This document shows, in pieces, positions 13,001 through 28,000 of a stretch of 64,000 bases of DNA (positions are counted from its first letter, which is position 1; each line of letters begins with the position of its first letter). The position numbers were made by a program, and so were the translations under genes. The notes under the pieces are model-generated. The model saw only the letters and a program-made list of their open reading frames with translations. It was not told where the DNA came from and did not search any database. Source of the stretch: Dipylidium caninum (taxonomy: Eukaryota > Platyhelminthes > Cestoda > Cyclophyllidea > Dipylidiidae); contig QEYB01001157.1 of the NCBI GenBank assembly GCA_017562135.1, positions 186,001 through 250,000 on the forward strand, given 5' to 3'.

Positions 13001-16000
13001 TTGCTTTTCACCTGGCCTTTTGCCACGCACATTCATCTGTTTTGATGGCAACACACCGTGCGACAATACAAACTTTTTTCAATTGTGTGAACGCTTTTGG
13101 GAAAAAGTCTCTCGTTCCCATGATTTTCATGGATCAGGCAAACGTGGTGGGTCGAGGGCGCGTGAATGGACGCGTGAACGGCTGAATGGGGGTGGAGGCA
13201 GAAGACTTGGGGGCAGCCGACATCCTTTCACAGACATAGGGAAAAGTTTAAATGCCCTTCGCGAAATAAGATTTCGATAGCTTACATGGTGCAAAGTTGA
13301 ATTCATCGTCAGGAAGCCTGTTTACGTCCTTTGTCCAGAAAAAACATGCCATTTTGCTAGAACTGAATAGAGTAAAAAGGGGAACTCCGCTACCATAGCA
13401 CGTACTCCGAGGCCCAAGGGGACATCAGGAGGGGCCTGAACACCCAACTTCTAACCCACGTGGAATTGGAAAATCAGAAAAAGGCAAAGACATCGTCACA
13501 CACCGAAAGAGAGCCAGTTGGTGGACACGTGTGGACATCCCTCTTTGGAAAGAACTTGGATCCATTCAATGGAATATGTGAAAACAGTCATTTGTCCCGA
13601 GAGAAGACACTTTGACGCATATGCCTGTTGGGATGGGGGAAAGCGTTTTAGCGATGGTTCAGCAGTGCCAGGTAAACGTTGAATAAAAGACAGATTGAGA
13701 GAGAAGATTTCTGGTCTCCCCACTTCCATTAGGCGACGGGTCCAATTCCTTTCTTCGAAGCCTACAAAGTCGGAGGGTGCCTAAGGTCACCACTGACACG
13801 AAGATGACTCTCCTAATCTTCCTAATAATAATTTATTCGAAGGGAAAGCAAATAGCGGGCCTACATTCTGGAGGTGTTGTGGGGGTTTTCGGCGATGAGT
13901 TTTCCATTGGGCACATTTGTAGGAGTGAGAGAGGATTCACGTATGCGAAATAAGGGGTTGGACTTGTCTTTAAGAGTATACCTTCATATTTGAGCCTTTA
14001 GCGATGGTCCCGAGTACTCGATTTTTTTTCTTTTTCACAATTTACGGCTTCCGTTAATAGGGTCATACATTTTCGGATCGGAACCGTGACAGACGACAAG
14101 TGAGGAGAGTCCCCAGTGGGTTGACTTGACCACATTTTTCGTTTGTCGTTCTTTCGCAATGGTCTACAAATTTTGAGATATTATTTCAAGAGAAACATTT
14201 TTATAAGCAATCAAATGAGTGGAGGAATAACAATACAGAGTCATAATTTTCTTGAAAATCTACCAAATTATTTAAACAATTCTTGTGAAATCAAATGCCA
14301 CTTTATTTTGTCATCAGGTCGGTTTGCACTTCCTCATCATCGCCATGGCGGAAGTAGACCCCGGAGACCCGGAAGTAAAATTCCAAGTGACAGGATTGAA
14401 GGCCTACACGAAATACACAGTCTGGTGCAGATCTGTCGGTGTCAACGGTGACGTGTCGCCATCTTCCAAACCCGTTAACTTCATCACTGACCAAGAAGGT
14501 GAGAATTAACCTTCCTCGTAAGATTAAAAATTTGCAAACATTTAGCAACGTGGAATTTGCACTCTTTTGTTATCGGATGAACAGAATCAAATGCATTTCA
14601 AAATAACACGACAACAATACTTGTTTCCATTTAAGCTCCGTCATCTCCACCTCTTCGCATTCAAGCTTCCGCAATTTCCAACGCCGCGGTTTCTGTTTCG
14701 TGGGAGCAGCCCCTGCAACCGAATGGCCCAATAACGGTATGCAGTCCACTTTTACATTGCATTACTCAGACGAATGAGTCATCCTACGGACCTTAAAGGC
14801 AATACGCCACAGATAATCGATTTTTACTCCATTTATCGCGATCGATAACGGTGGGGTGACTGCATGCCACCTGGGATAGGGCAGATAAAGGTAGCATAAA
14901 GGGAGGGGGATGGGGGGGGGCAGATTTTTTTAACCACGAAGAAACCACTGCTTTAGGGAAGAAGCAGAAGTGAATTATATTAAGTATCCGAGATAAGTGA
15001 ATGGGAGAAAGGAAACCCTCCTGGTGTGCATAAACTCGCCTTAGATGTGTTATTTTTACAATGATCCTTAGGAGGCTGTTAATGGATTGTGATCATAAAT
15101 AATGAAGTTCAGAGGAAGTGACTCCACTCTTCCCCAGTTGTCGCTACGTGTGTGCGCGAATATAACTCTACATTTTGCTTCCCAAAGTGGGGAAAATTTT
15201 TCTTTCAATCCACTCACATGTGTTTAGTCGAGAATCGGCATTCAAAATCAGATAAGACGTGTCTTATACACGAGGAGGAGAAAGCACCTTTCACCGAAAA
15301 TGGCAAGAAGATTGAGAGGCAGGGGAAGAGACACAGATTTAATAGTAAAAAGTCCGAAAAATAATTTGGCTCCATTTTTGGCCTTTCTCGGTTTTTCCTC
15401 CCCACGTGGATGACTTATAAGTTGAAGAGTTGATGAGTTTGTCCACCCTCCGCCTTGGCTCTTGGCGAGGCGAAACCGTGGGCATCCGCAACACTCACCG
15501 TTTTTGGACTTTCTCCCCTTGCGCTCCAATTGGTCAGGCAAAAGGGCAGAGAATGATAAGGAGGGCGAAGGGGAGGCGAGACGGGGGCAGAGGGAGGTGA
15601 GGCTTCGTCAATGAAATATTTAAACCGTGTAAAAGACAGTTCAATCTCATGGTGTACACTGCCCCTCCTCAACTCCTTCTAATTTTCATGGCCATTGTGC
15701 GTGTGTTAACATTTTCCACGTAAGTGTTAATGAAATGTTTTGTCATTACCTTCTTTTTTTCAGCCTCCTTGTCAAATTGGTAGGGAAGGCAGTAATTCCT
15801 TCCGAGGTTTAATAGAGCAACAATTCCCCTCGTCCCCTCTTCCTCCCTCCCCGGATTTAATTTGAAGGCTACTGACGAGTTGATGTGTGCCAATCCTCTC
15901 CCTCTGCCCCCCCCCCTCTCCCCTTTTGGTGCCCAAATTTGTCGAAAGCTCGTGATAAAAGACCGAGGTTAGATTAAGTGCCGCCGTTAAATAAAACTTT

Positions 16001-19000
16001 ATCTCACTCTTTCCAACTTCCAAAGCTGAGACTGGTGTCCCGTCCCGTTGGTGGACGAGGCGACTTTCCAAGGAGAGACTGAGGAGGTGGCGATGGAGGT
16101 CTAGTGGAAGTGGGAAGCGTCGATGCCAACTTCAGATTCCTGTTCGCCGGTTTTTTGCACCATTCGGTGCGACGGAGTCGTCGAGGCAGAAGGTGGAATT
16201 GTGCGGTGCATTCTGGAGGTTCCCGGGAGCCTTTCCACCCGCCACCCCCGCGGTCGGCGATGACACCAGTCGACTTATCGCTGACCTTCTTCCCTGACCA
16301 CCTCGAGTCCGGACAGAATTGGAGGCCAGCAAAGCGTCTCGTTTGGGTGTCTCGCGGTCTCTTCGGCTCTCCACGGCAAAGAGAACCTCGTCCATGTCGA
16401 TGGAACTGCGTCCGCCGCACTTCCACCGACCTAGCGTTCGTCATTCCCCTTAAATCAAATGGACGCACCTTCGTGAAACAGCATCTCGTCTCTTCCCTTC
16501 CGAGCAGAATTTCCGTTTTGAGACAGTCGACTTATTCGGTTACTTTCGCTTTTTCTGTAAAAAATCGTCACGACGGAAGGATAAACCTCCGAAGACGGGA
16601 AGTATTGGGCCTGAGCGAGGAGGAGGAGGAAAGGGGAAGCAGAGGCTGCTTGGCCTAGCCACGGACGGATGATGAATGAGACCCGTCAGGGGAGCAATAA
16701 AGGTAATTTCGAGTCCTGAGTTTTGCCCAAAGTGCTCATTTGGGCCTGGAAACACGCGTTGGGTGTGAAGGTGTGCGGGAGAACCAGGGAACAACGGGGA
16801 TTTTGCCTGAGCACTGGGGCGGTACCGCGGCTTTGCGGTTGACCGGCAATTTCTTGTGATGTGTGAAGAAGAAGAAGAAGAAAAAGAAAAAGAAACGTCA
16901 AACGTGGCACCTGACACCTCCTGAAGACTTTCGCTCGAGGTGACACTTCGAGGGAGGAGATTTTTCCTCCTCCTTCTCCTCCTCCTCCTCCTCCTCCTCC
17001 TCTTATCTCCTCCCATCTGGACTGCAGCCTTGTCAAGAGGCGGGGGGAGGCGGCAAAGAGTCCACCGCCGGAGCCCGAATGTTCCACTGTTCCTCACTGC
17101 CACCGACACATCAGAGTGGACTGCGGCCCATGCACCGGAAAGCCACACCGGCTGCCCCGCCGGGACCTCTCAAGTGGTCGCCCGTTCCATTCGCCCTGCT
17201 TCCCACCCGAGGCGGTGAAAGAGTGTGTCACACGTTGGGTTTGGTCAAATGGCACAGTGCAAATGCCTGTGGAGTATTTGCGCAGTCGTTTTTTGGTCAA
17301 ATTGAGGGCTATTCAGTTTCACAGGACGCACATTTCCGGCATCCCTTCGCCCGTTGGCTTTTATGTCCCGTTTTAAACATACCACGAGGCCGTTTAAAAT
17401 TGTCATTGTCATTTGGCTACCCTTCACATCGGCGCTTTTGGTGGTCATCTTGCAGCATTCCTTTTATGCAACACCATTAATGACTCGCCTCAATGAGGCT
17501 CCTTCTTAAAGCAGGTGAACCTTCGCCATGTTTGACTTCTCCGCCTCCGCCCTCATTGTCGGTTTCCTGTAGATTCCTGACATCAGCGCTTGGGTTTTGT
17601 CGAAACACTTTCTGACATAGGGTCAAGTACATACAAACAGCCTGTTTCCGTTGGTAATCATTTTCACATGCTTGGCTTAATCCGCCAGCTTCAACATCGC
17701 AGAATCCGACGCAGTTTTGCACTAATTAAGCGACTTTGTTCGGACTAACACTGGTCACAGTACACTTTTTTAGGCACACTCTTTGACGCCATCACAATTG
17801 ATGGAAAAGCGGCGAAGTCTCGAGGAATAGAGATTGAGTACTACCGATTACGTGCGATTTGATATCCGGTCGATATCCGTCTCTCTGCCTGCGAAATGAA
17901 TTCCCCGCTTGTGGGTGCGGCGGCAGTGGGACAGACCCAGTCACGTGGCCTCGGATCGCACATTGACTGAGCTCACATCTTTCCTATTGGCTGGCTAAAC
18001 TCGAATGACTCATCCGTGCTTTTAACGGCTGAGTCATCGACGCAATCGATTTTTGTCAAGGCTTTGTGAATAAAGTGAAAACACTTTAACTTAATTAATT
18101 GTGTTTCACGTTTGGTCTTTTCCTCACTCCTTCTTTGTTCAAGTTGGACAATTTTTTGCAGTGAATACCTTCCCCTCCCTCCTGAGAGGTCAAAATATAA
18201 CATTTTTTGCCTAACACTTACTGCCTATGTATTTGTATCCGAGTGTGTTTGCTGAAAACATTCTCCTGAACATCTTCCTTGACAGTTTTATACTGCCTTC
18301 TCAGACAAATGGCAGAGGACTGAAAAGCGGCAGTAAACCCGTCCCATTTTGAATTAGTGAAGACTACAAATTGTGCTGTTATTTGCGCCACCAGCTCGTT
18401 CAATTTCACCCGAAGGAGAAAGTGTGCGTCGGAAGATGAGGAATGTCACTTTTACCCCACAACTCTCCTCCATCCCGCGTCTGCATCCTCTTACCTTGGT
18501 TTTTTAATAATTCGAAAGCGAAGGGTTTTTGGGACTCTACATCATAAAGGCATAGAATATCCTTCCTTCAAACCGCCCTTCTTTCCATTGTTTGGGCGAA
18601 ATTACCTTCTCCGAGTCACAAGAGCCACTACATCCGCCTTTGTCCGTGGTATCAAACTGCCGAGGCTGTGGTCCGACTCCCCACCCCTCTTTATTCGGTT
18701 CTGTGTGGAATGGGTGGGAGAGGTTCACGGGGAAGAGGCAAGGACTGCGCTGTTTTGAACAAACTACAGCGGTTAAGGGCGACAGGACTGTGAATTGGGG
18801 CGCTAAAGCTTTGCAGATTGTTCGCCCTGCTGATGCGGTCAGAACTCTGTGCTCTCGGGTGGCCAAGCTTGATTTGAACTAGTGCTGTTATACTTCACCT
18901 CTAACAAATCTCGTGAGAATTGACCATCTCACTAGCTCTCCTTTTTGTCCTGAAAATCACAATTTTTCTCCCTCTCCTTGGCCCTTGCTGCCGTGGGATG

Positions 19001-22000
19001 AGGCAACATCTTCGAGACTGTCAGCTCATCTACACTGCCTCTACGCGGTGGAGGAAGCGTCTCCGACCGCGAAGCAGAACAAAAATAGAACTTAGTCTTG
19101 TCGTGTGGTGATGCGATCTCACAATCCACCGTCTGTTGTTAGTGTTTTACCGCCTACGTTGGAAATGTTTTGACCCACATCGCCTGCTAAAACGGTCCAG
19201 TTGGCCTGAGACAAGGCAACTCCAATGGGGTGTGCCGGCCGGTGGGAGCCTCCGTCGCCTTTCCCCAAAGTTTTGCTTGATTTCGTCACTTCTCGCGGTA
19301 AAAGTGATTTCCGGAGAATGGGCAGCTGCTCTGTGAAATCACCTCGATGAAGTGTTGCCCGTTTTTGCGATAAACAGCCTCGTGGTTCTCACCACCGTCA
19401 CCATCTGCATCATTATGCGCCTTCAGTGGTGAAAAACAAGAGCCTCGTGCTTCTTTTTTCCTGGTGCATGTTATTCCCCAGACTATATTGTGGAAAGAGT
19501 AAGTCCTCAAACCAAAATCCAGCCTAGCCGACGATCCCGAGTCGTCTGGACAAGCGAGTACTCCTTCTACAAGAAATAAATGTTGAACTGGAGTAGACAA
19601 GTCAAGAAGTGCCCCAGATGATCAAGAATGTGATTTTGGAGTGGCTTCTAGGTCGTTCTTGTTCTCCCCTGAAGGGTCTGCGAGCATCGAGGAGGAATCA
19701 TTTTCGGCTGTTTATTCTGCTTTCCTCTCCTACACCACGGGTGTCTGCTTATCCCTTTTGTCACCACAAACCGTTGGTGACGTGAGTGTTCAAAAGGCTT
19801 TATCAACTGCCCACAGGAGGACTCACAGATTTCGAGATATTTTGGGAGAAAGTCCGTGTGTTTGTTGGTAGTAAGCGACATCTCCACGCATTCTCGAATG
19901 TCTTTCATTGCCGTCATCGCCCGGAGGCTCCTCTGTCCGCAAAACAGCTATCTCTTTTCCTAGGTGGCAGGAAAGTCATTTTCTCAAGAACCTATTTGGT
20001 TATGCTAAATCCACTGGGCACACACCGGAGAGGAGAAATGGACAGTCTCGACTATGCTCTCTGCGGTGCCGTAATCCAAAGTCCCCCTCCTTCTAGATGT
20101 ACCGCGTCTACTACACGCAGGACCCGAAGGCCCCGTTGGCCGAGTGGAGCGTCAAGCTGGTGCAGGTGGACTCGAGCCTCAGCCAAACGGAGGTGGGCGG
20201 CAGCCCCAGCACTCTCACCCTCCTGACCCACTTGCGCTCCAACGCCACCTACCACATTCGTGTCAGCGCGTCCAACGTCAAAGGGGACGGACCCATCTCA
20301 CCGCCCTACGCCGTCATCGTCCGACCCGGAGGTTAGTGTGGCCTCCTTCCTACCCCCTTCCCTCCCCCCCAACAGCCTCTTGCTATAATGCCATGTTTTC
20401 CACCTCCGCTTTTATTTGCTTGGCAGGCAAAGTTGGGTGTTTTAACCGGTCCACACATGGTAAAAGCAGTTTGAGGAAGTCGTTGGTGGCATCAGTTCCC
20501 CTGTGGATCCCTTATGAGAATGAAGAAGACACCCTGGAGGTTGTAGACTGACGAAAAGTGACGGGGCAACTTGGAAGCCCATTCTGGAAATGGCATTTGA
20601 CTGACAATTCAGGCAAGGCCTAACACCGAAAGTGATTTTTACAAAAGCCTAATTTGAAACAGTCAGTGACTAGCTCTCGAAAGTGGTGTTCCCTTGTGGT
20701 GAAATCAGCGCAGATAATCGAGAAGACATGTGGAATGGACGTTGGGCGCTTGAACGCTGAACCTGAACCTTTTGACTGCAGAGGGGGAAAGAGAGCAACA
20801 GCATTCAGGAGCTGAGGATCAGGCCTTGTTCAGGGGAATGCGCCTCCTCAACTTTTTTAGACGGCTTAAAGCACCTACTTCGATGGAGGCGATGTTTATT
20901 CTTGGTCTTTCGAGATGAGTTCCCAGAGTGCCTTGGTGAGGTGAGACCTTTGAGGTCGGTGAAGCCTTCTTTCGGGGGGGTTCCACCACCAAAAGACACC
21001 TCCAGCAGGGCTCACCACGCGAATAGCCGCTCGGCAGGCGGCGGAGTTGGAGGGCGGGAAAAACCAGATGCTTTCGTCACTTCAAAGTCCCATTTTTCCG
21101 TCGGCAAATGCCGAGCAGCAGCGCAAGTGCAAAAACAAAACTCCCTCTTTCTCCACTTGGAGGCCTTAGAGGGATGTAAATGGCTCACTGGATTGGCATA
21201 TCTTGGAAAAACGGCGACGAGGAGTTTGTTGTAGTGTTGCCACTGGAGGCAGTTTTCTTCACCCTCAGCGCACCTTTTTCGAGGCCATTGACGGCGGTGG
21301 AGGTTTCATAAAACGCGAGAATCGCTCATCCTCGACTGGCACGCCATGACCTCGGTGAGACAACATGAGATTGTAAGGACTCAGCAGTCATTTGGTGAGC
21401 GAACAGACTAAGCCACTTGAGGCGCCGTCACGTCAGAGCACCTAGCACCGACGTGGGAAAAACTTCTCTCCTCTCCGCTTATATTCGCTCTCGTTACACA
21501 TTTCCCAGTGCCACAACCCCTCGCGAACCAGCCCCCACCGGTGGCCTCCGCTTCCACCTCGTTGCCGGTCAGACTGGCGGCCTGGGGTCAGAAGATGTCT
21601 CTTCTCCCAGTCTTGTGTCTGCGATTCTCCAGACAAAGATATAAGTGGGGGGGGGAGGGGGATGGGAAGGCTTCGGAGGGTGTGATATTTTCGACCGTGC
21701 CCAATTTACATTATTCACGATGCGGAGGCAAAAGGTAGAGTCGCAGTGCATCATGCAAGACTACCTCTTCCGTGAATTGCGCGCATTCCCCGCGAATGTC
21801 TCTCGGCAGTGGGAGAAGCCTCGAATTCATTTCACTCACAGAACTGGATGAGAAGTGGTGGAAGTCTTCGTCGCGCCTCGGCAACAGGTAAAAGAGGCCA
21901 TACTCAGCGCATCCAGCCCTCTGCCTACCGTTTATTGCACGTCTCCACGGGAAATTAGACCTGTGGTATTAAGAGGACAGGATGATTGGAGATTTCACAG

Positions 22001-25000
22001 GGCACGCAAAGTCGCTCTCGAGTAGGACGAAAAAGCGCTGCTCTAGAAGAAGTGTGAGGGACATTTCTCTTCCCGCATCCAGCGCTGCCGCCACCAGTCA
22101 ACTTCAAAGCAGTCACCAAATCTGCTCACGAAGTGTCTCTTCACTGGGACATCCCCAACACGCAACAACGCGAGCCGCCTCTGGTGAATTACGAGCTTCT
22201 CGTCGCGCCCTCGGACGGAGACGGGAACATGGACACGACACCGCGCCAAATCTTCATTGAGCCCAGTCTGAGTAGCTACTTGGTGAACGCCCTGCTGCCA
22301 AACACCAAGTACGAGTTTCGTCTGGCCGCGGTGTCCGAGAGTGGCCCTGGCATTCAGGCTGAGACCACGGCGAAGACGAAGGAATACGGTAGGTCGGAGC
22401 AGTCTACTTAAAACAATTTGAGTAGATTCACTGACACCTGTTAGAAGGGGGGTTGAAGTCATATTGCAGCTTACTCGACCCACAAATAGCCGAGAATTCG
22501 CATAAACAGCATCCTCGGTGCAGAGTCGACATTGGCGTTCTTCGTGAGGTGAGGAGCAGTGGGAGTATAAATGGAATCGCCTTGTCTGAGAGTGTGTAGG
22601 CTTGAAGTGGCTTGTTCCTGAATCGGACGCCGGCGGAGACAAGCATAGACGGCGCGACGGAATGCGGTTGCTTAGCAAAGTTGGTCACGTAGTGGGGTGG
22701 GGCGAGGCCCAGCAAAAGGCATTATTCCCGTTCGATAGTTTTTCCTTTATTCCCTATAAGAAACGCCCCCTAGTTTGAAGCGCTTCTCGAAGTGTTAGGG
22801 GTGGAGCGTTCCTCCGAGAGGCTTCCTCATCTCCACGACCTCCCCCCCCTTGAAGGCACACTTTCAATTACCTCACCCACACACACAGGAGATAGTTCAG
22901 ATGGAATGCACGAGATCGCCGTTGGGCCACCTCTTCTCTATGCAGACTCCGACCAACCAACTTCCCCTGACGTTGTCGAACCGAGAAACTACTATGAATG
23001 ACCGGAATGAGCGAATGAACGCATGCACACTCGGCATGGTAGGTGGGCCGGTGGCGGCGATGGACATTAACAACGCTCAAAAGGCATCAACGAGTTCCCT
23101 TAGTTTAAGTAGCCTGTCATTAGGAATGTCGTCCAGCGACTTTACCGCTCGTTACGCCCTAAGTCCTAATGTCACCTTTCGGTATTAGTTCCCGGTCCGC
23201 CAAATCGTGTAACAGTCGAGGCGACGGGGAATGACCGCCTGAGGGTGATGTGGACGCCGCCGAAGGAGGCCCTCGCCCCCTCCCTGCGGGCCAACATGGG
23301 CCAACGCGCGAACGAGCTCCGCATCGCCTACTACGACATCGACGTTCGCGCCACCGACGCCAAGGTGAGTAGACCGGGGACACACACTCTGCCCGCCCTC
23401 GGACATTCCACTCGCCTTCGCTTCTCCCCCCGAGAGAGTGAAAGTGGCCAGAGCTTTGGAGCGCGCTTTCTCAACTAAGACTCCCTCCGCCAGCCTCCCC
23501 ATCGTCCACGAGTGGGTGGGAAGTTGGCAGTCGGCAAAGAGGCACCGAGTTGACTTGGAAAAAAGATGATGTCAAAGCGGACGCGAAGGCCGTCGTAGCT
23601 GTGGTCCATCAAGCGAAGGCGAAGTGTTTTACGGATCTGAGGAAGCATCTGCCTCGAAAAGTCCACTGAATTTCTCCTCTCTGCTCCAAAACTGCGTGTT
23701 AGACAGAGGCACTTGGGATGTCCTGAGGCCTCCGGAGGCATGCCTGATGGCTCGTCCGCCCGTCCGTCAGTCCACAAAGCGGTCATTTCCAGGGGACTGA
23801 ACCAGCTCACGATTGTGCCGTGGAGAGCAGAAAAAGGAGAAGTTGAATAGTCTTAAGAATTTACAAATGAGAAAGCCGTTTACACTTTTAACAAAGATTT
23901 ATCTCCACCCTCCGCAGATGTGGCTGCTGCTGCTGCTGCTGCTGCTGCTGCGAATTAACAATGGAAAAGGAATTGGCATGATTTGTGTTGAAATCATTCT
24001 AAGTTAATTAAAATATTGAGAAAGAGAGCAAGGATTCAGATTAAAGGGGGCAAAGTGAATAGCAGGTTTTTTGCCCTCCTCCTCCTCCTTATCATTCTTC
24101 TTCTTCTTCCTAAACAGCCCAAAAAAACATTTTCTCTGCCTTTCCTCTAAATTTCAAGTCGTTCCTTTGATGCATTATCTGGGAGTTTAAAAAAAGAGGA
24201 CGAGGACAAAGTGAGTGCCATGGAAATTAGGCTCAGACTCCCGCCTTTTCGCTCGGCACGTGGTTGGGGACTCATCGTCTCGGGTTCGTGGGACATTCAT
24301 GGTCCTTCCACGGCAACTCACGTCCCCTTTCCGCCCAGTCCGACGCAGTAGCTTTGGCCTCTAGCCGATTCCCTCCTCTCACCAGAAAGTGTGGAAGTTA
24401 TTGCCGCAGCGCGATTGGAGTTAGCACGGAATGGGGAGTTGCAGAGCCCGTCCTCGGAAGGGGCACTTTTAAAAGAGTTCACCTAAGCGTCATGCCTCCC
24501 ATTAACTTTATTCTACGCCACAAATAAGATTCAGGGAGGAGATAAGGTGGGGATGTTGCGTCCGTTGGGCAAAGAACCGTCCTCCTTGTAGGGGAACTGG
24601 CTGAGTGGACCACAATACGGGAGCGTGGGCCAGCAAAGACCTCTCAGGCAACAGTCGACGGCGGAGCGGAAAATCGAGGAGGCGCAGGGCAAAATGTCGT
24701 ATTCGCGGGAGGTAACGGGCCTCCTGCCCAACACCTACTACGTCGTCCACATCCGCGCCGTCTCCAGGTCGGGGTCTGGGGACAGGACGAAGTCGAATCC
24801 CACGATGACGTGGCCCCTTCGTAAGTGCTGTCATGGCGAATGGACGAAAAGTTAACCGCCTAACGGTTAACTCTTCCCCCGGCCAGCCTTATCAGTCCGA
24901 AATGGCTTCCATAGTCATCCTTGTTCCATAGCCATTTCCTCCTCCGCCTGATCATGCCGGTTACTGCTCCATTCACCGTTGTGTGGCTCGAGAGTGGTAC

Positions 25001-28000
25001 GCCAAACCCCCTGGAACATCACGTTTTTGCCAGAGCGACTGGCAAAAAGACCTATTTGGGGAGCACGGCAAGGCTGCGGTCGAGGCACTACGAGGTATAT
25101 CAGTCGAGCCCCAGACAAAATGCTTCCATTGGGGCCCGAGGGGGCTACAAGCCCTTCGCAAATGACTCTCAGCATATGCTCTTCTTACTAACGCCTCCGT
25201 GGAACCATTTAAAATTCTTCCAACTTGGCATTGTACAAATTACTGCGATAGTTTCTGCAGAGAACTGAAGACTGAGCTAAAAGCTGCACTTTACGCTTGA
25301 CTTCCAGCCTCTCTGAGGTACCCGTTGGCTTCTAAGGGTGTTATTATCTGCTCGAAACACCCCTGAAGCCTGCTTTGAGGGGATCATTTCCATGCGTGGA
25401 CTTCGTGGGGCTACCGAGTCTGCTCGCTTTGTAGTAACAATTTTCTCACTTTTCCTCCCTGTCTTTCAGCTCCCAATCGTCCAACATCACTGAAGCTGAG
25501 AACGGTTGTATCGCCAACTTCAAAACGTCGAATTGTTCACGTTCAATGGAGACCGCCATTGCAAGAAAAAGTCCAAGTGACGACTTTTAATTACCGTGTC
25601 AAGTGGCGACTTCTCCTTCCTCCACAGATGACACCGTCGCCTGAACGGTTACGCAGGCTGTGGCGTCGGTACGACAGTCCAAATCTGGAACCTCTTTCGC
25701 CGCAGAGGGCCAAGGAGCTGGGCATACCAGAGGAATTTATCCGGTGGGGAAGAGAAAGTGAGGAAACTCAGCTGGGACTCATCGTCTGCACGATTGCGTA
25801 AGATTTCACCTGGACACGGGAGAAAAAGTAGGCCTTAATTGCGTCCACACGTGACCGGCTTTTTTGCCCCTTTGCAGTTGGCGGACTCGCCTACGAGGTT
25901 CGGGTGGCCGCCATGGACGAATATCAAACTGGGGAGGAAGTTGTTGGACGAATTGAACTTCCAAATGACGGTGAGTCGCCGTCACACCTTTATAATCGCT
26001 CACTCAGTGAGTTAATTAACGCGATGACGCATAAGCCGCCAGACCGATCGATAAATTTTGGTCGCACGCGCGCGTATCGGTCAGTGCAGAGTGAAGAGTT
26101 CAACTCGGCGATCGATAAAAGTTTAAGTCGCTGGAGGTGAAGTTTATTGATTAGTGTTAATAGCCTTTACATTTGATAGATTTTTGCTAGCAGGAAAAAG
26201 TGTAAAGCTTCTCATTTTTAAAAAGTTTATGGTCGCACGGATTGTTGATGGTCTGTCCGTCTGCTAGACTTGATTATTTCATTGCAAAATGACCTTTTCA
26301 ATCGCATTAAAATGCGGGACACTTGCGGATTTTGCGTCCCTCGACAACTGACTGGGTACATTAACGCAAACTTGCCGAAGAGCTGTTTGCTGACTCGGAT
26401 CAAAGTTTGGAGGAAGAAGGAAGGCAAGGAGGTGTGGGAGCGAAGGTGGGAGGAGGAGGCTCATATCTCCCTGATTTACTTTGTCATTTGGTAACCAACG
26501 CCTGTGCCATCAATTATACTCCCGAAAACTTTTAAAGTGCATCGTCTTCCTGACGTACTTTCCTTGCAGGTCCTCTTTTTATTTTCTCTTAGCGTCAAAA
26601 TAAATTTGCTACCACTCTGCTTCCATTGCGTTGTTGTGGAGGCGGAAGAAACTTTCTGAAAAATTTAGGTGGTAGGAGTACAAGGCATTCGAGCTACTTC
26701 CATTCCTTCGCTTTGTAACTCAACTCGAAAGGGAATTCTGCGATATGCACATTAATTGTGGGGTTGAGGGGGGTTCTTCATCCTGGAGTCTGTTTCCCTA
26801 GTGAAAAATTAGATTTATCTGGCGAGAATATTAGCGGACTCGATGTGAGAATGCCGGAAATGCGCTAAACTGGGACATATTTTGCCCTGAGGGGAAGTAA
26901 GTATTACTTCACTTAATTGTAGCGCCAAACCTACCCCCCTCCGGGGTGCGCATCGATACCTCTTCGCCTCATCTCCTTCTTCATTGGAAAGCACCGCCTC
27001 TGGAATCTCGAAATGGCCATTTGGAGGCTTACGAGGTGGAGTGCTCGTGGAATGACATGTCGCAGGGCTTTACAAAATCCTGGCAGGCCAATTCAGTCAA
27101 GATCTCGTTCAGCGAGCCGCTTCCTTCCACCCTCTTCTGGCCGCCAGGCAGAGTCTCTTTGCTGAATATTTCCGCACCAGCTGCTGTCTCTTTCGGCAGT
27201 GTTTACCGCGGTCGCGTTCGTGCTTGGACAGCTGGTGGTGCTGGTCCCTGGTCCGAGTATGAATCGCTGAGTTTGAAGAACCTTGGTGAGTTGTGAGAGC
27301 TTTTCACCCCCACCCCCGCAGCTTTGGAATTGCCAACTTCTTTTGGAGTCAGAGAAGAAGGCGGCACGTATCGTCACCGTATCTCTCGCTTTTGCACTGT
27401 GTCCGACGGCCACAGACTGCCTCAGAGCCATTCGTTCAGGGCGAGGCGGTCTCGTCTTCCCCCTCAACGCTCTCCTGACCGAGGGCGGATCGCGGAGACG
27501 AGAGAAGGAAGCTCACGGTTGCGCGGACGTTGAAATGTCTGCTTCTTAATGTGACACCCTCTCTCCTCCGTTGAGCCCAGTCCCGACAGTCTTCATGGTC
27601 ATTCTTCGTTACCAGCCATAAAATCGTGGTCGCTAGTTGAAAAACAACCTCCTCTGGCAGACTAAGAACAGTAACCCAGCCCTGCCAACGAGACAACTCC
27701 GCCACTGACTTATATACGCAATTTCGGCTCCGTTTTGGATTACTTTGATTGCCGGAGGGGATGGAGACATCGGCATCTAACCCAACTCGCGCCTCTCCTC
27801 TCCGGAGCACTCCGGACGGTTCCACGCGCGTTCTCCCGGCAGACGAGGCAATCGGTTCGATTTTCCACAGCCTTTCCCACTCCCCCTTTGGCAGATTTTG
27901 CTGTCCCCTCTTGTCCTTTCTACCCACTCACCGGCGCCTGTGCTTCGCCTCTCGAAACCGTTCCACGCTGTCTTGTCTTCCCCTGGCCCTTCACTCACCG

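Noticed and set aside
16004..17148. Long Arg/Ser/Pro-rich open frames on both strands
   Set aside because: They overlap each other over compositionally biased intronic tracts and match no family.
23813..24007. Open frame with Met-Trp followed by nine Leu, resembling a signal peptide
   Set aside because: The leucines come from a CTG microsatellite inside a LAR intron, with no following domain and no donor in phase.
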